Below, in pieces: positions 37,237 through 45,712 of a stretch of 64,000 nucleotides of DNA; within the stretch, counting starts at the first letter, position 1, and every line of letters starts with the position of its first letter. The stretch spans positions 806,001-870,000 of the forward strand of contig NZ_CP033077.1 in the NCBI RefSeq assembly GCF_003716875.1, given 5' to 3'. Position numbers and translations under genes: made by a program. The DNA is from Vibrio zhugei (GTDB lineage Bacteria > Pseudomonadota > Gammaproteobacteria > Enterobacterales > Vibrionaceae). Below the pieces are notes generated by a model, which did not search any database, was not told where the DNA came from, and was given only the letters and a program-made list of their open reading frames with translations.

Positions 37237-38298
37237 ATGACCCCCGATCAAAAATTTGCGCGCTGGATTAAAATATCTAGCGCGGTCTTTCTTATTATAT
37301 TTGCATACTTCTTAATCGCAGATTTTGTGATGCCTTTGACCCCACAGTCGATGGTGACGCGTGTCGTGACTAAAGTCTCTACTCGAGTTAATGGACAAAT
37401 TATTGCTATTGATGTGAAGAATAACCAACTCGTGCATAAAGGGGATGTGCTGTTTGAGGTGGATCCGAAACCCTATCAATTGGCTGTCGAAAAAGCCAAA
37501 ATCAATTTGGATTTGGTCAAACAGAAAAATGCTCAGCTTGATTCTTCTATCATGGCGGCGCAAGCCACGGTTCAGGCGCAGCGCATTGTGATGGAACAAA
37601 AGCAGCGCGAAGCACATCGGTTGAGCCGTCTTTTTAAGCGCAGTGGGACATCACGTCAGCAGTTTGATGACGCAAACAGTATTGCGGTTGCGGCTCAAGC
37701 GAATTTGCAAGCGGCTCAAGCCAAATTGAAGGAGTTGCAAGTTTCTCGTGGCGCCCTAGATGACGATAATAATGTAAGTATTCGTGCTGCGCGAAACCAA
37801 CTTGAGCAAGCCAAACTCAATTTAAAATACACCAAGATTGTTGCGGATCATGATGGTGCAGTGACGAACTTGCAATTAGAGCCTGGTACCTATGCCACCG
37901 CGGGAACGCCGTTGATCGCGTTGGTCGCAGATAACATGGATATCATCGCCGATTTTCGAGAGAAAAGTTTACGTCATTATACTGTTGGCGACCATGCTGA
38001 AGTGTCGTTTGACAGTAAACCCGGGCAAATCTTCGATGCCCGCATTGTGTCCATTGATGCGGGTGTCAGCGCGGGACAATTTGATGCCAATGGTCGCCTA
38101 GCGACGCCAAGTTCATCGAATCGTTGGGTGCGAGACGCTCAGCGTATGCGAGTACACTTAGCTTTAGTGAATCCTCATGATATGCACTTTAATACTGGAG
38201 CAAAGGCGACGGTGCAATTGATTCCTGACAATGGTTTGGTTGCCATGTTTGCACGCTTGCAAATTCGTTTCATTAGTCTGCTTCACTACATCTACTAA
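37237..38298 (+). CDS. HlyD-family membrane fusion protein
   Basis: Periplasmic adaptor of an efflux system. 353 residues: one N-terminal TM (about 13-35), a split biotinyl-lipoyl domain (VNGQIIAIDVKNNQLVHKGD and the matching half after the hairpin), a long alpha-helical hairpin (about 88-200), then beta-barrel regions (HAEVSFDSKPGQIFDARI). Same operon as the DUF2955 permease that follows after nine bases. The order adaptor then FUSC-like permease resembles the aaeAB/ydhJK type of aromatic-acid efflux. Confidence 0.9.
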   Translation: MTPDQKFARWIKISSAVFLIIFAYFLIADFVMPLTPQSMVTRVVTKVSTRVNGQIIAIDVKNNQLVHKGDVLFEVDPKPYQLAVEKAKINLDLVKQKNAQLDSSIMAAQATVQAQRIVMEQKQREAHRLSRLFKRSGTSRQQFDDANSIAVAAQANLQAAQAKLKELQVSRGALDDDNNVSIRAARNQLEQAKLNLKYTKIVADHDGAVTNLQLEPGTYATAGTPLIALVADNMDIIADFREKSLRHYTVGDHAEVSFDSKPGQIFDARIVSIDAGVSAGQFDANGRLATPSSSNRWVRDAQRMRVHLALVNPHDMHFNTGAKATVQLIPDNGLVAMFARLQIRFISLLHYIY

Positions 38299-38307
38299 TA
38301 AGGTGGC

Positions 38308-39348
38308 ATGATGAAGTTATGGGATCACTCCATGTCTGAAAATGATTTCAGGCAGTGTTTACGAATTGCTACAGGGGCCAGTATCGGCTTTACTTTTTGT
38401 AAAGTGTTTGGATGGAGTAACGGTGTCTTTTTCACTGTGACTCCCGTTTTGTTGCTGGGTATGCTCCCAACCATGACGATGCATGCTGCTCGCCAGATGT
38501 TGGCATCTGCCGTTGTATGTAGTCTGGAAGTGGGGTTAATTGCCGGTTTCTTTGGGGGGCACCCAGGGATAATGACCTTATTGGCCTTCTTAATGTTCTT
38601 ATCTAAATTTGCGTGTATGTCACGCGGTAAGTACTTTCTGTTTGGGGCGAATAGCGTATTGAGCTTGAGTGTCATGTTGCACTTCGCAAGCTTTCAGGCG
38701 ACGGACGTGAATGCGTTTATCGTCAGCTTGGTGGTCGCCAATATTACCTCGATTATTATTGCCTTTTTTATGATGTGGCTGATCCCTGATGTTGAGATCA
38801 GAAATCCGCCACCGCCACCAGGCGAGGTGAAGAGAGCACATCGTCTGCGACATGAAGCTTTGCTAGGCGCGAGCATTGCAACATTGTCATTTTTAGTCTT
38901 TCAAACGATGGACTTGAAGGATTCGATGTCAGCACAAGCGACCACGATTCTCTTGATGTTCCCGATGCATTGGAATGGAGCAATGGGCTATGCCCGTAAG
39001 CGTGCCATGGGAACCATCATGGGGGTCACGTTTGGCATTTTTGCGCAGATCATTCTTTATGATTGGTCGGATATGCTGATTTTTGTGGTTCCTTTGTTGT
39101 GGATTGGCGCGATGTTATTTGGCTTTATGCATGTTAAGGAATCCAGTGGCTCAGGGGCTGGGTTTGGCGGATTAACAACGCTGGGCATTTTATTTGGTCA
39201 ATATTTGATGCCGGGGGGCGATTTGATTTTTAGTGCTCTGTATCGTGTTAGCAGTATTTTGTGTGCGATTGTCATTACACTATTACTGACTTACATTGTG
39301 CATACTATTCTTAATCGTTTTCCAGCGACTCGTTTTACTAACGAATAG
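38308..39348 (+). CDS. DUF2955 / FUSC-like inner-membrane protein
   Basis: 346 residues with about ten hydrophobic helices, arranged as two similar halves separated by a cytoplasmic loop with a proline run (PPPPPGEVKRAHRLRHEALLG). This layout fits the FUSC/DUF2955 permeases that work with HlyD-type adaptors. Likely the export channel of the operon; substrate unknown, possibly aromatic acids. ATG 38308 is chosen, with an ATG directly following. A strong terminator closes the operon. Confidence 0.87.
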   Translation: MMKLWDHSMSENDFRQCLRIATGASIGFTFCKVFGWSNGVFFTVTPVLLLGMLPTMTMHAARQMLASAVVCSLEVGLIAGFFGGHPGIMTLLAFLMFLSKFACMSRGKYFLFGANSVLSLSVMLHFASFQATDVNAFIVSLVVANITSIIIAFFMMWLIPDVEIRNPPPPPGEVKRAHRLRHEALLGASIATLSFLVFQTMDLKDSMSAQATTILLMFPMHWNGAMGYARKRAMGTIMGVTFGIFAQIILYDWSDMLIFVVPLLWIGAMLFGFMHVKESSGSGAGFGGLTTLGILFGQYLMPGGDLIFSALYRVSSILCAIVITLLLTYIVHTILNRFPATRFTNE

Positions 39349-39361
39349 CACTGATTACATT

Positions 39362-39390
39362 AAAAGGCCTTCAACTGAAGGCCTTTTTTT
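39362..39390 (+). terminator. intrinsic terminator of the slyA-like efflux operon
   Basis: AAAAGGCCTTCA, an ACT loop, GAAGGCCTTTTTTT, 14 bases after the DUF2955 stop. Confidence 0.92.
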
Positions 39391-39482
39391 GGCCCTGAAA
39401 ACCTCATCTTGAGCTTAACGTGATATGTGATAACGTAGGCGTTTGACTTAAGATGGTGCTTTGCTAAGGAAATGCAAAATCA

Positions 39483-40793
39483 ATGAATACGAATAGTTTT
39501 GTCAATGATGGGATCCGCTATACAGGCCACTACTTTACTTTGCCGCTAGATTATCAGGCTCCTACTGGTGAGCATTTGCAAGTCTTCGCTCGCTCGGTTG
39601 AGATAGCCAATGAGACCGACTCTAATAAGCCTTGGTTGGTTTTTTTTCAAGGTGGACCCGGTTTCCCATCTCCTAGGATGGATGCGAACCACGGCTGGAT
39701 GAAGCGAGCATTACAGCAATTTCGTGTTTTACTGCTTGATCAGCGTGGGACGGGTCTTAGTTCGCCAGTCACGCATGAAACATTGGCGTCGTTGACCAGC
39801 GAACAGCAAGTCACCTATTTAAGTCATTTCCGTGCTGATAATATTGTCAGAGATGCGGAGTCAATTCGCGAACAATGGGGAATTCAGCAATGGGCGATTC
39901 TCGGTCAGAGTTTTGGCGGCTTTTGCTCGCTGACGTATCTTTCGCTATTTCCGAACTCTTTATTGCGCAGTTATATCACCGGTGGCGTCCCTTCGATAGT
40001 GCGTCATGCCGATGACGTATATCGCGCTACCTACCAACATACCCAGCGAAAAAATCAGCGTTTCTTTCAACAGTTTCCACAGGCGCAAACTTGGTGCCGA
40101 GATATTGCCGATTATTTGTTATCTCATGAGGTGTATTTACCCAATGGGCAGCGCTTTACGGTAGAGCAATTTCAGCAAATCGGTATTCGCTTTGGTGTGA
40201 GTGATAGTTTTTTACCGACTTATTATGCTCTGGAAAGTGCCTTTGTTAGCGTCAATGGCGAATCGGTATTAAATTATGCATTTCTCAATGACATGCTCAT
40301 GGCTCAGGCTTATCAGACTAATCCGATTTATGCGATTTTGCATGAGTCTATTTATTGTCAGAGCAGTGCCTCACGTTGGTCTGCCCACCGTATTCGAGAT
40401 GAATATCCTCAGTTCCATTATCAATCTGGTCAACCATTTTTATTTACTGGGGAAATGGTGTATCCGTGGATGTTTGAGCAGTATCAGTGCTTACAACCTT
40501 TAAAAACGGCCGCCATGCAGTTGGCGGAAAAGTCTGATTGGTCCATGCTCTATTCTCCCGATACGTTGAGTCACAATGCTGTTCCAATAAGTTGTGCCGT
40601 TTATGCGGACGATATGTTTGTGGATATGGAGTTGACCAAAGAAACGCTTGACGCGATTCCTTACGCTCGAGCGTGGATTACCAATGAATATGAACATAAT
40701 GGATTGCGAGCTGATGGAGAACGAGTGCTTGATCAATTAATTCAGATGGGAGAGCAGACAGCTTCAGAATTAGGATTAACGTTACTTTCCTAA
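39483..40793 (+). CDS. prolyl-aminopeptidase-like alpha/beta hydrolase (S33)
   Basis: 436 residues. Family S33 signatures: GGPGFPSPR (oxyanion loop), DQRGTGLSSP, the nucleophile elbow GQSFGGFCSL with Ser about residue 143, and a late EYEHNGLRADGERV with the catalytic His. It fits long proline iminopeptidases, which remove N-terminal proline from peptides; specificity cannot be confirmed. No signal peptide. AAGGAAATG lies ahead of ATG. It is a single gene. Confidence 0.88.
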   Translation: MNTNSFVNDGIRYTGHYFTLPLDYQAPTGEHLQVFARSVEIANETDSNKPWLVFFQGGPGFPSPRMDANHGWMKRALQQFRVLLLDQRGTGLSSPVTHETLASLTSEQQVTYLSHFRADNIVRDAESIREQWGIQQWAILGQSFGGFCSLTYLSLFPNSLLRSYITGGVPSIVRHADDVYRATYQHTQRKNQRFFQQFPQAQTWCRDIADYLLSHEVYLPNGQRFTVEQFQQIGIRFGVSDSFLPTYYALESAFVSVNGESVLNYAFLNDMLMAQAYQTNPIYAILHESIYCQSSASRWSAHRIRDEYPQFHYQSGQPFLFTGEMVYPWMFEQYQCLQPLKTAAMQLAEKSDWSMLYSPDTLSHNAVPISCAVYADDMFVDMELTKETLDAIPYARAWITNEYEHNGLRADGERVLDQLIQMGEQTASELGLTLLS

Positions 40794-40800
40794 TAAAAAA

Positions 40801-40829
40801 TTAGGGCTTAGCACATTGCTAAGCCCTAA
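40801..40829 (-). terminator. intrinsic terminator, leftward
   Basis: A perfect 12-bp stem TTAGGGCTTAGC / GCTAAGCCCTAA, with A6 at 40795-40800 that becomes a T run on the minus strand. It terminates the exported-protein gene at 40919-41239 and may also stop rightward reading. Confidence 0.85.
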
Positions 40830-40918
40830 AGCGTATTCATATCTTATGATGTATTAATAAATCGCCGTATTCAGCTCACATCGCTGATTAGAAACGACGG
40901 AAGGCAATTACAACGTCG

Positions 40919-41239
40919 TTATTCTTGATAGCCTAAAAATATGTCCGTTTTCACTGGTTTTCCATCTTCATCTTTAACGATAAAAGTTACGGTTTTCGAT
41001 GTACTGTCGTTGTTATAAATGGTGACTGAACCATCTTGACCGGTTTTTTTCTCAGTGGTAACCAGACCTTTCACAGTGAAAGGATAATTTTTTAATGGTT
41101 TTCCGTTCTCAGTGACCGTAATGTTGGCCTGATTTGCGTGAGATGAAACAGCAACAGAAATATCGGAGGCTTTTGCGGCCAATGCATTAAAACTCATTGA
41201 AATAGCGGCAGTGGCGATGAGGGTTGCAATATATTTCAT
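40919..41239 (-). CDS. small exported protein, family member 1
   Basis: 106 residues. A signal peptide MKYIATLIATAAISMSFNALA is followed by a compact beta-rich domain (SDISVAVSSHANQANITVTE, GKPLKNYPFTVKG, DGSVTIYNN, TVTFIVKDEDG). It reads like a small transthyretin- or Ig-like sandwich. It is very similar to the product of 44864-45181 and more distantly to that of 44486-44812. There are no cysteines in the mature part. Function unknown. A large palindrome lies 47 bases upstream of its start, and two insertion sequences separate it from its relatives. Confidence 0.8.
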   Translation of the reverse strand: MKYIATLIATAAISMSFNALAAKASDISVAVSSHANQANITVTENGKPLKNYPFTVKGLVTTEKKTGQDGSVTIYNNDSTSKTVTFIVKDEDGKPVKTDIFLGYQE

Positions 41240-41462
41240 ATGTGTACTCCTACCTAATTAAGGAACTATAATGTCTCAACGTGCAAATAATTATAATCTA
41301 TATTGATGGCGATATAGATTATAATTATTAAACTAAGATGGCCTAAAAATTAGAACAATATAAGTATTGAAAATAAGGGAAGTATGAATTATTCGCTGGT
41401 TTTGTAGAGTAATTTTATTCTATCTTATGCTAATAAGAAATACTACTTTTATTATTGTTAGA
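41240..41462. other. upstream region with 44-base palindrome
   Basis: Positions 41286-41303 and 41312-41329 are perfect 18-base inverted repeats around TGATGGCG, in AT-rich DNA just ahead of the exported-protein gene. The left arm begins AATAATTATAATC. The remainder up to the IS30 element holds no gene. Confidence 0.85.
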
Positions 41463-42551
41463 CCCGATTTCAGATAATAAGTGCGACATTCATGGAAATA
41501 TGTAGAAGAGGAAGCCAACTGCTGAAAGTGGTACGCTCTTCTCGCCAAAGAAACAAGCAGTACTACCATGAATTATCAACAGTTGACCGAAGGCAGAAGA
41601 TACCAGATTTCTGCTCTTTTGGAACGGGGAATTTCGGTTCCTGAAATAGCTAAAACAGTTCAGTGCCACCGCTCGACGGTATACCGTGAGCTTAAACGCG
41701 GTCGGAAGGGAGAGCATTATTGCCCTAACGAAGCCCAGATGTCGTCTACCAAAAAGCGCAAAACAGCACGTAAATACCGAATACCAAAGGAACGTGTCGA
41801 TTTTATCCGCCTTCTTTTAGAAACAGATTGGAGTCCAGAGCAGATTTCTAATGTATTAACGAAAATTGGTGCATCTGTCAGTCATGAGTGGATCTATCGC
41901 TTTGTTGCTCAAGATAAACGCTTGGGCGGTAAGTTATATCGTCACTTGAGACAAGGTCATAAGCGGTATCGCCGAGGTAAACAAGAGAAAGCTCCAGCGA
42001 TAAAAAATGCCGTTTCGATTGATGATAGACCAAGCATCGTTGACAGTAAGGAGCGGTTTGGTGACTGGGAAATCGACACTGTGCTAGGTAAGCATGGTAC
42101 AGGTGCAATGGTGACTATTTTAGAGCGTAAGACTCGATTTTACGTGGTAAAGAAAGTGCCATCTAAGTCAGCGGATGATGTCACCAAAGCGACAATAGAG
42201 CTACTGAAGCCCTATAAGAAACATGTCCATACCATTACGGCAGATAACGGGCGAGAGTTTGCAGGTCATGAAACCATCGCAAAAGAATTAAAGGCTGATG
42301 TGTACTTTGCTCATCCGTACAGTTCTTGGGAGCGTGGTGCTAATGAGAATGCGAACGGTCTTTTAAGGCAATATGTGAAGAAAGGAACCGATCTAACGAC
42401 AGTGACGGACATCGATATAGAGTTCGCTTTATCGCGGATAAATTACCGTCCGAGAAAGTGTTTAGGCTTCAAGCAGGCAGCCATTATATTTGAGGAGATG
42501 GCTTTAGCTTCTTGATATTGGAGAGTGTCGCACTTCGCAGTTGAATTCGGG
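41463..42551 (+). mobile_element. IS30-family insertion sequence
   Basis: About 1.09 kb with imperfect terminal inverted repeats of about 26 bases: left end CCCGATTTCAG...AAGTGCGACA (41463-41488), right end TGTCGCACTT...GAATTCGGG (42526-42551). Both flanks carry GA (41461-41462 and 42552-42553), fitting the 2-3 base target duplication of the family. The single transposase ORF is complete, so the copy looks intact and recent. Confidence 0.85.
41568..42515 (+). CDS. IS30-family transposase
   Basis: 315 residues. The N-terminal helix-turn-helix (EGRRYQISALLERGISVPEI, then CHRSTVYRELKRGRKG) binds the ends. The C-terminal DDE domain shows GDWEIDTVLG (first Asp), ITADNGREFAGH (second Asp) and SSWERGANENANGLLRQY (Glu), the standard IS30 arrangement. 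No frameshift or internal stop, so probably active. ATG 41568 starts about 105 bases inside the left end. Confidence 0.95.
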   Translation: MNYQQLTEGRRYQISALLERGISVPEIAKTVQCHRSTVYRELKRGRKGEHYCPNEAQMSSTKKRKTARKYRIPKERVDFIRLLLETDWSPEQISNVLTKIGASVSHEWIYRFVAQDKRLGGKLYRHLRQGHKRYRRGKQEKAPAIKNAVSIDDRPSIVDSKERFGDWEIDTVLGKHGTGAMVTILERKTRFYVVKKVPSKSADDVTKATIELLKPYKKHVHTITADNGREFAGHETIAKELKADVYFAHPYSSWERGANENANGLLRQYVKKGTDLTTVTDIDIEFALSRINYRPRKCLGFKQAAIIFEEMALAS

Positions 42552-42592
42552 GATAAATAACAAATTAAAGACAATGTTTTGTTAATATTATT

Positions 42593-42598
42593 TAGTAT
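42593..42598 (+). repeat. target-site duplication, left copy
   Basis: TAGTAT, matching TAGTAT at 44364-44369 on the other side of the IS1634-like element. Confidence 0.8.
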
Positions 42599-44363
42599 CC
42601 GTCATTCCGCAGCCAATTTCAGAATTAAAACAATGTGATCCAGTGATCGTTTACAAATGTTAGTGCGACAGACCTCTTGACCGCGATCCCCAGTTTTGAT
42701 CTATTACTGTTATTTAACGGTCACTTTATTATGTCTGCTGCTCAACCTGTCATTAAACGCCTAGATCACTTAGGGCTGATCGCTGCTTTCTGCCATGAAA
42801 TCGGTTTACCTGGTATTATTGATCGCATCATTCCCAAGTACTCGGATCACAACGTTTCACATGGCGATGCGGTCTTGGCGATGATTCTCAATGGTCTTGG
42901 CTTTCACAGCAGAACGCTGCATATGTTTTCTGACTTCTTCGAGACGAAGCCTGTTGCCAAGTTGCTTGCTAAAGATATTGAAGCTCACCATTTAACGGAC
43001 GATGTACTCGGACGCACGTTAGATGCTTTATATGAAGCAGATGTCTCCGCACTTTATCAAGCGATAGCAGAGCATGTCGTTGATAAGCTAGGACTTAAAA
43101 CAGACTCTGTCCACCTTGATATCACTAGCTTCCATGTCGATGGTGAATACGCCCAGGACGAAGATCTTAATGCCATCAAGCTGGTAAAAGGCTACAGCCG
43201 AGACCACCGTCCAGAGCTAAATCAAGTGGTCCTTGAGTTGATTTGCGAAAACCAAGCTGGCCTGCCTGTTTACATGCAAGCGCTTAGTGGCAACACCAAC
43301 GATGCTAAGGCATTCTCAGAGGTCACTAAACGGCATATTCATTGCCTGAAGGCAGCTCAAAACAGTCGCTACTTCATCGCCGATGCCGCTTTGTACACCG
43401 AAGAGAGCATTCGTTCACTGGATGAGCAACAACAGAAGTTTATTACGCGTGTTCCAATGACCATTAAATCAGCCAAAGAGGCCTTAATGAACCTTGAGCC
43501 CGAGCAGCTGAGCCATATCGGCAATGGCTACTCGGGTTGTTGGGTTGACGCTGATTATGGCTCGGTATCTCAGAAGTGGCTGTTGATTCATAGTGAACAA
43601 GCAACCAAGCGAGAACAGGTAACGTTTTATAAGAACTTAGACAAAAATATCACCAAAGAGCTGAAAGCGCTGGGACAACTAAAGAAAAAGCAGTTTGCTT
43701 GCGCAGTGGATGCCGAGCAAGCAATGAGCGACTTCGCCAGCCAGTGTCATTTGCTTGGCTTCGCGCAATCAACCATCGTTAAAGAGCCAATTTATTCAGG
43801 TCGTGGTCGGCCGAAGAAAGATGAAAAGCCAACGGGATACCACTATTTGATAGATGCTACGCCTTATACCGATCTAGAAAAGGTGAAACTGGCCAAGCTT
43901 AAAGTAGGTATGTTTATTCTCGCCACCAACGATACTGACAACACCGACCTAACAATGGCTGCATTGCTTGAACATTACAAGTCTCAGCAAAAGGTCGAGC
44001 GCGGCTTTCGCTTTTTGAAAAGCCCTGAGTTCTTAACATCATCAATTTTCCTGAAGAAACCTCAGCGAATCGAGGCACTACTGATGATCATGACGCTGAG
44101 CCTACTCGTTTACGCGAGCTTAGAGCACAAAATCCGAGAGAGTCTCACTAAGACCGAGGAATTCTTTCCTAGCATGGTAAAGAACAAGACGACAACTAAA
44201 CCGACGGCACGTTGGGTATTCTTAAAATTCGAAGGTATCGACACACTCGAATTTGGCGGCCAAAGCTTCATAACGGGTGTTCAAGAGCATCAGACTCGGC
44301 TGCTTAAGCTTCTTGGTGTACTGTATGAAGCAGTTTATTCCTAAATTGGCTGCGGAATCTCGG
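42599..44363 (+). mobile_element. IS1634-like insertion sequence
   Basis: 1765 bases bounded by inverted repeats with the shared block ATTCCGCAGCCAATTT (42604-42619, and its complement at 44343-44358); the outer bases CCG / CGG also match. The 6-base duplication TAGTAT flanks it on both sides. Only 47 bases lie between it and the IS30-like element. The transposase frame is complete. Confidence 0.88.
42731..44344 (+). CDS. IS1634-family transposase
   Basis: 537 residues from ATG 42731 (the frame opens upstream at a TTG, less likely). N-terminal DUF4277-like part (QPVIKRLDHLGLIAAFCHEI), then an IS4-type DDE core: SVHLDITSFHVDG (first Asp), YFIADAALYTEESI (second Asp), and a late Glu region with YKSQQKVERGFRFLKSP. 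These fit IS1634 transposases of gammaproteobacteria. It ends just inside the right inverted repeat. No disruption seen. Confidence 0.9.
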   Translation: MSAAQPVIKRLDHLGLIAAFCHEIGLPGIIDRIIPKYSDHNVSHGDAVLAMILNGLGFHSRTLHMFSDFFETKPVAKLLAKDIEAHHLTDDVLGRTLDALYEADVSALYQAIAEHVVDKLGLKTDSVHLDITSFHVDGEYAQDEDLNAIKLVKGYSRDHRPELNQVVLELICENQAGLPVYMQALSGNTNDAKAFSEVTKRHIHCLKAAQNSRYFIADAALYTEESIRSLDEQQQKFITRVPMTIKSAKEALMNLEPEQLSHIGNGYSGCWVDADYGSVSQKWLLIHSEQATKREQVTFYKNLDKNITKELKALGQLKKKQFACAVDAEQAMSDFASQCHLLGFAQSTIVKEPIYSGRGRPKKDEKPTGYHYLIDATPYTDLEKVKLAKLKVGMFILATNDTDNTDLTMAALLEHYKSQQKVERGFRFLKSPEFLTSSIFLKKPQRIEALLMIMTLSLLVYASLEHKIRESLTKTEEFFPSMVKNKTTTKPTARWVFLKFEGIDTLEFGGQSFITGVQEHQTRLLKLLGVLYEAVYS

Positions 44364-44369
44364 TAGTAT
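44364..44369 (+). repeat. target-site duplication, right copy
   Basis: TAGTAT directly after the right end of the IS1634-like element. Confidence 0.8.
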
Positions 44370-44400
44370 TAATACATGGTTTATTTTCTATAGATAATAA

Positions 44401-44427
44401 AATGGCTTAACAAACTGTTAAGCCATT
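44401..44427 (-). terminator. intrinsic terminator, leftward
   Basis: A perfect 12-bp stem AATGGCTTAACA / TGTTAAGCCATT with a three-base loop. On the minus strand it is followed by TTATTATC. It ends the two-gene exported-protein operon at 44486-45181. Confidence 0.8.
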
Positions 44428-44485
44428 ATCAGTGCAAATTGGAATCCATTTCCATTATTGCTGTCCTTCTATTGTCGGTGTTTAC

Positions 44486-44812
44486 TTAGCTTTCTCGAGC
44501 AATGAAACGCTGTTTAGTGACGGTATTACCTTGTGGATCTGTAACAATGAAGGTAACACGCTGTGGATGAGAGCCATGGTTTGTGATGGTGACAGTGCCT
44601 TGATCAGAGGTCACTTTATTCATTGTGCTGTTCAAGCCCTTAATGGTCATCGGGTAGTTTGTTAGCGGTGCGCCATCGTTGAGTACATTCACTACAGCGC
44701 GATTGGCGTCCGTAGAGACTTGCAATTGTAACTCATGATTTGTTGATGCCGCTGATGCTGCAAATGATGCAGTTAAAGCTGTTGCGGTGAGTAAGGCTGT
44801 AAGCTTTTTCAT
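44486..44812 (-). CDS. small exported protein, family member 2
   Basis: 108 residues. Signal peptide MKKLTALLTATALTASFAASA, then a beta-rich domain that aligns with its two neighbours (LQVSTDANRAVVNVLNDG, APLTNYPMTIKGL, GTVTITNH, RVTFIVTDPQGN) and ends VTKQRFIARES. The start at 44812 has AGGAGG five bases upstream; the frame opens upstream to 44860 but without support. It is 51 bases downstream of member 3 and cotranscribed with it. Function unknown. Confidence 0.8.
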   Translation of the reverse strand: MKKLTALLTATALTASFAASAASTNHELQLQVSTDANRAVVNVLNDGAPLTNYPMTIKGLNSTMNKVTSDQGTVTITNHGSHPQRVTFIVTDPQGNTVTKQRFIARES

Positions 44813-44863
44813 GTTTCCTCCTAAAAAGATGTCATTATTGTCATTTATTGCCAGTGACACAGC

Positions 44864-45181
44864 TTAGCTTTGGTGAGCCATGAAGCGTTGTTTAGTCACG
44901 GTTTGTCCATCTTTGTCTACAATGAACTTCACTGTTTGAGAGTGGCTGCTGTGGTTGTAGATAGTAAGAGAACCGTCGTTAGCCGTTTTCAAATGTTCAG
45001 TATGCAAGCCTTCGACTGTTATCGGGTAGTTTTTCAAAGGATGACCCGCTTCGGTGACTTGAACTTTCGCTTGGTTAGCGTTTGATGACACTTGAATGGC
45101 AATGTCTGAAGGATTTGCTGCAGATGCATTAAAGCTCATTGATAGTGCGGCTGCTGTCATCGCGGTTGCAATGTATTTCAT
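44864..45181 (-). CDS. small exported protein, family member 3
   Basis: 105 residues. Signal peptide MKYIATAMTAAALSMSFNASA, almost the same as in member 1 (40919-41239). The mature part keeps the same landmarks: SNANQAKVQVTEAGHPLKNY, DGSLTIYNHSS, TVKFIVDKDG, and a C-terminus VTKQRFMAHQS shared with member 2. First gene of a two-gene operon. No catalytic motif, cysteine or lipobox. A periplasmic or secreted adhesive or structural protein is possible but unproven. Confidence 0.8.
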   Translation of the reverse strand: MKYIATAMTAAALSMSFNASAANPSDIAIQVSSNANQAKVQVTEAGHPLKNYPITVEGLHTEHLKTANDGSLTIYNHSSHSQTVKFIVDKDGQTVTKQRFMAHQS

Positions 45182-45712
45182 GTGTTACTCCTAACTAAAT
45201 AATGTATGTCTATCTCGTTACTGTGGGGAAGATGATAGGCCTAATTTTTTGTGAACTCGATCATGTTTTTTCAATCGAAAGAATCAAAAAAGTTGAATGA
45301 TAAAGCGTACTAGTCATCTAGTTTTCATTGCGTCTTGATACAGCCACAACGAAAATACGGGAATAAAGAGATATTGATCGGATTGGTTTCGTTGCGCGGT
45401 GTGACGTTCAACATTCGCGATATTGCCAAGCGGTGACCAATCATTCGCTATGGAGTTGTATCGGTAAATGTTACTACCCACAGAATCGATTTGAGAAGTA
45501 TAACACTGTGATATAGATCACGTTTAAAAAATGATATAAATTCTTTATTTACCTTATTTTGATTTTTTTACTTTTTATTTTTTATAGATATCAAATAGTT
45601 AAAAAGATAGAAATCTTGGTAAGCGTTATGAGAATTTGATTCTTTTAGTTTTCGTTATTGTTCTCAAGCAAAGACGAAGGAGGATGGGTTAACTCGAGTA
45701 TGTGGTCAAGTA
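45182..45712. other. 531-base intergenic region with CRP-like site
   Basis: AT-rich gap between the exported-protein operon and the downstream end of the membrane-protein gene. TGTGA-TATAGA-TCACG (45507-45522) is one base from the CRP consensus and lies about 325 bases upstream of 45181. No ORF or RNA gene recognised. Confidence 0.6.
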
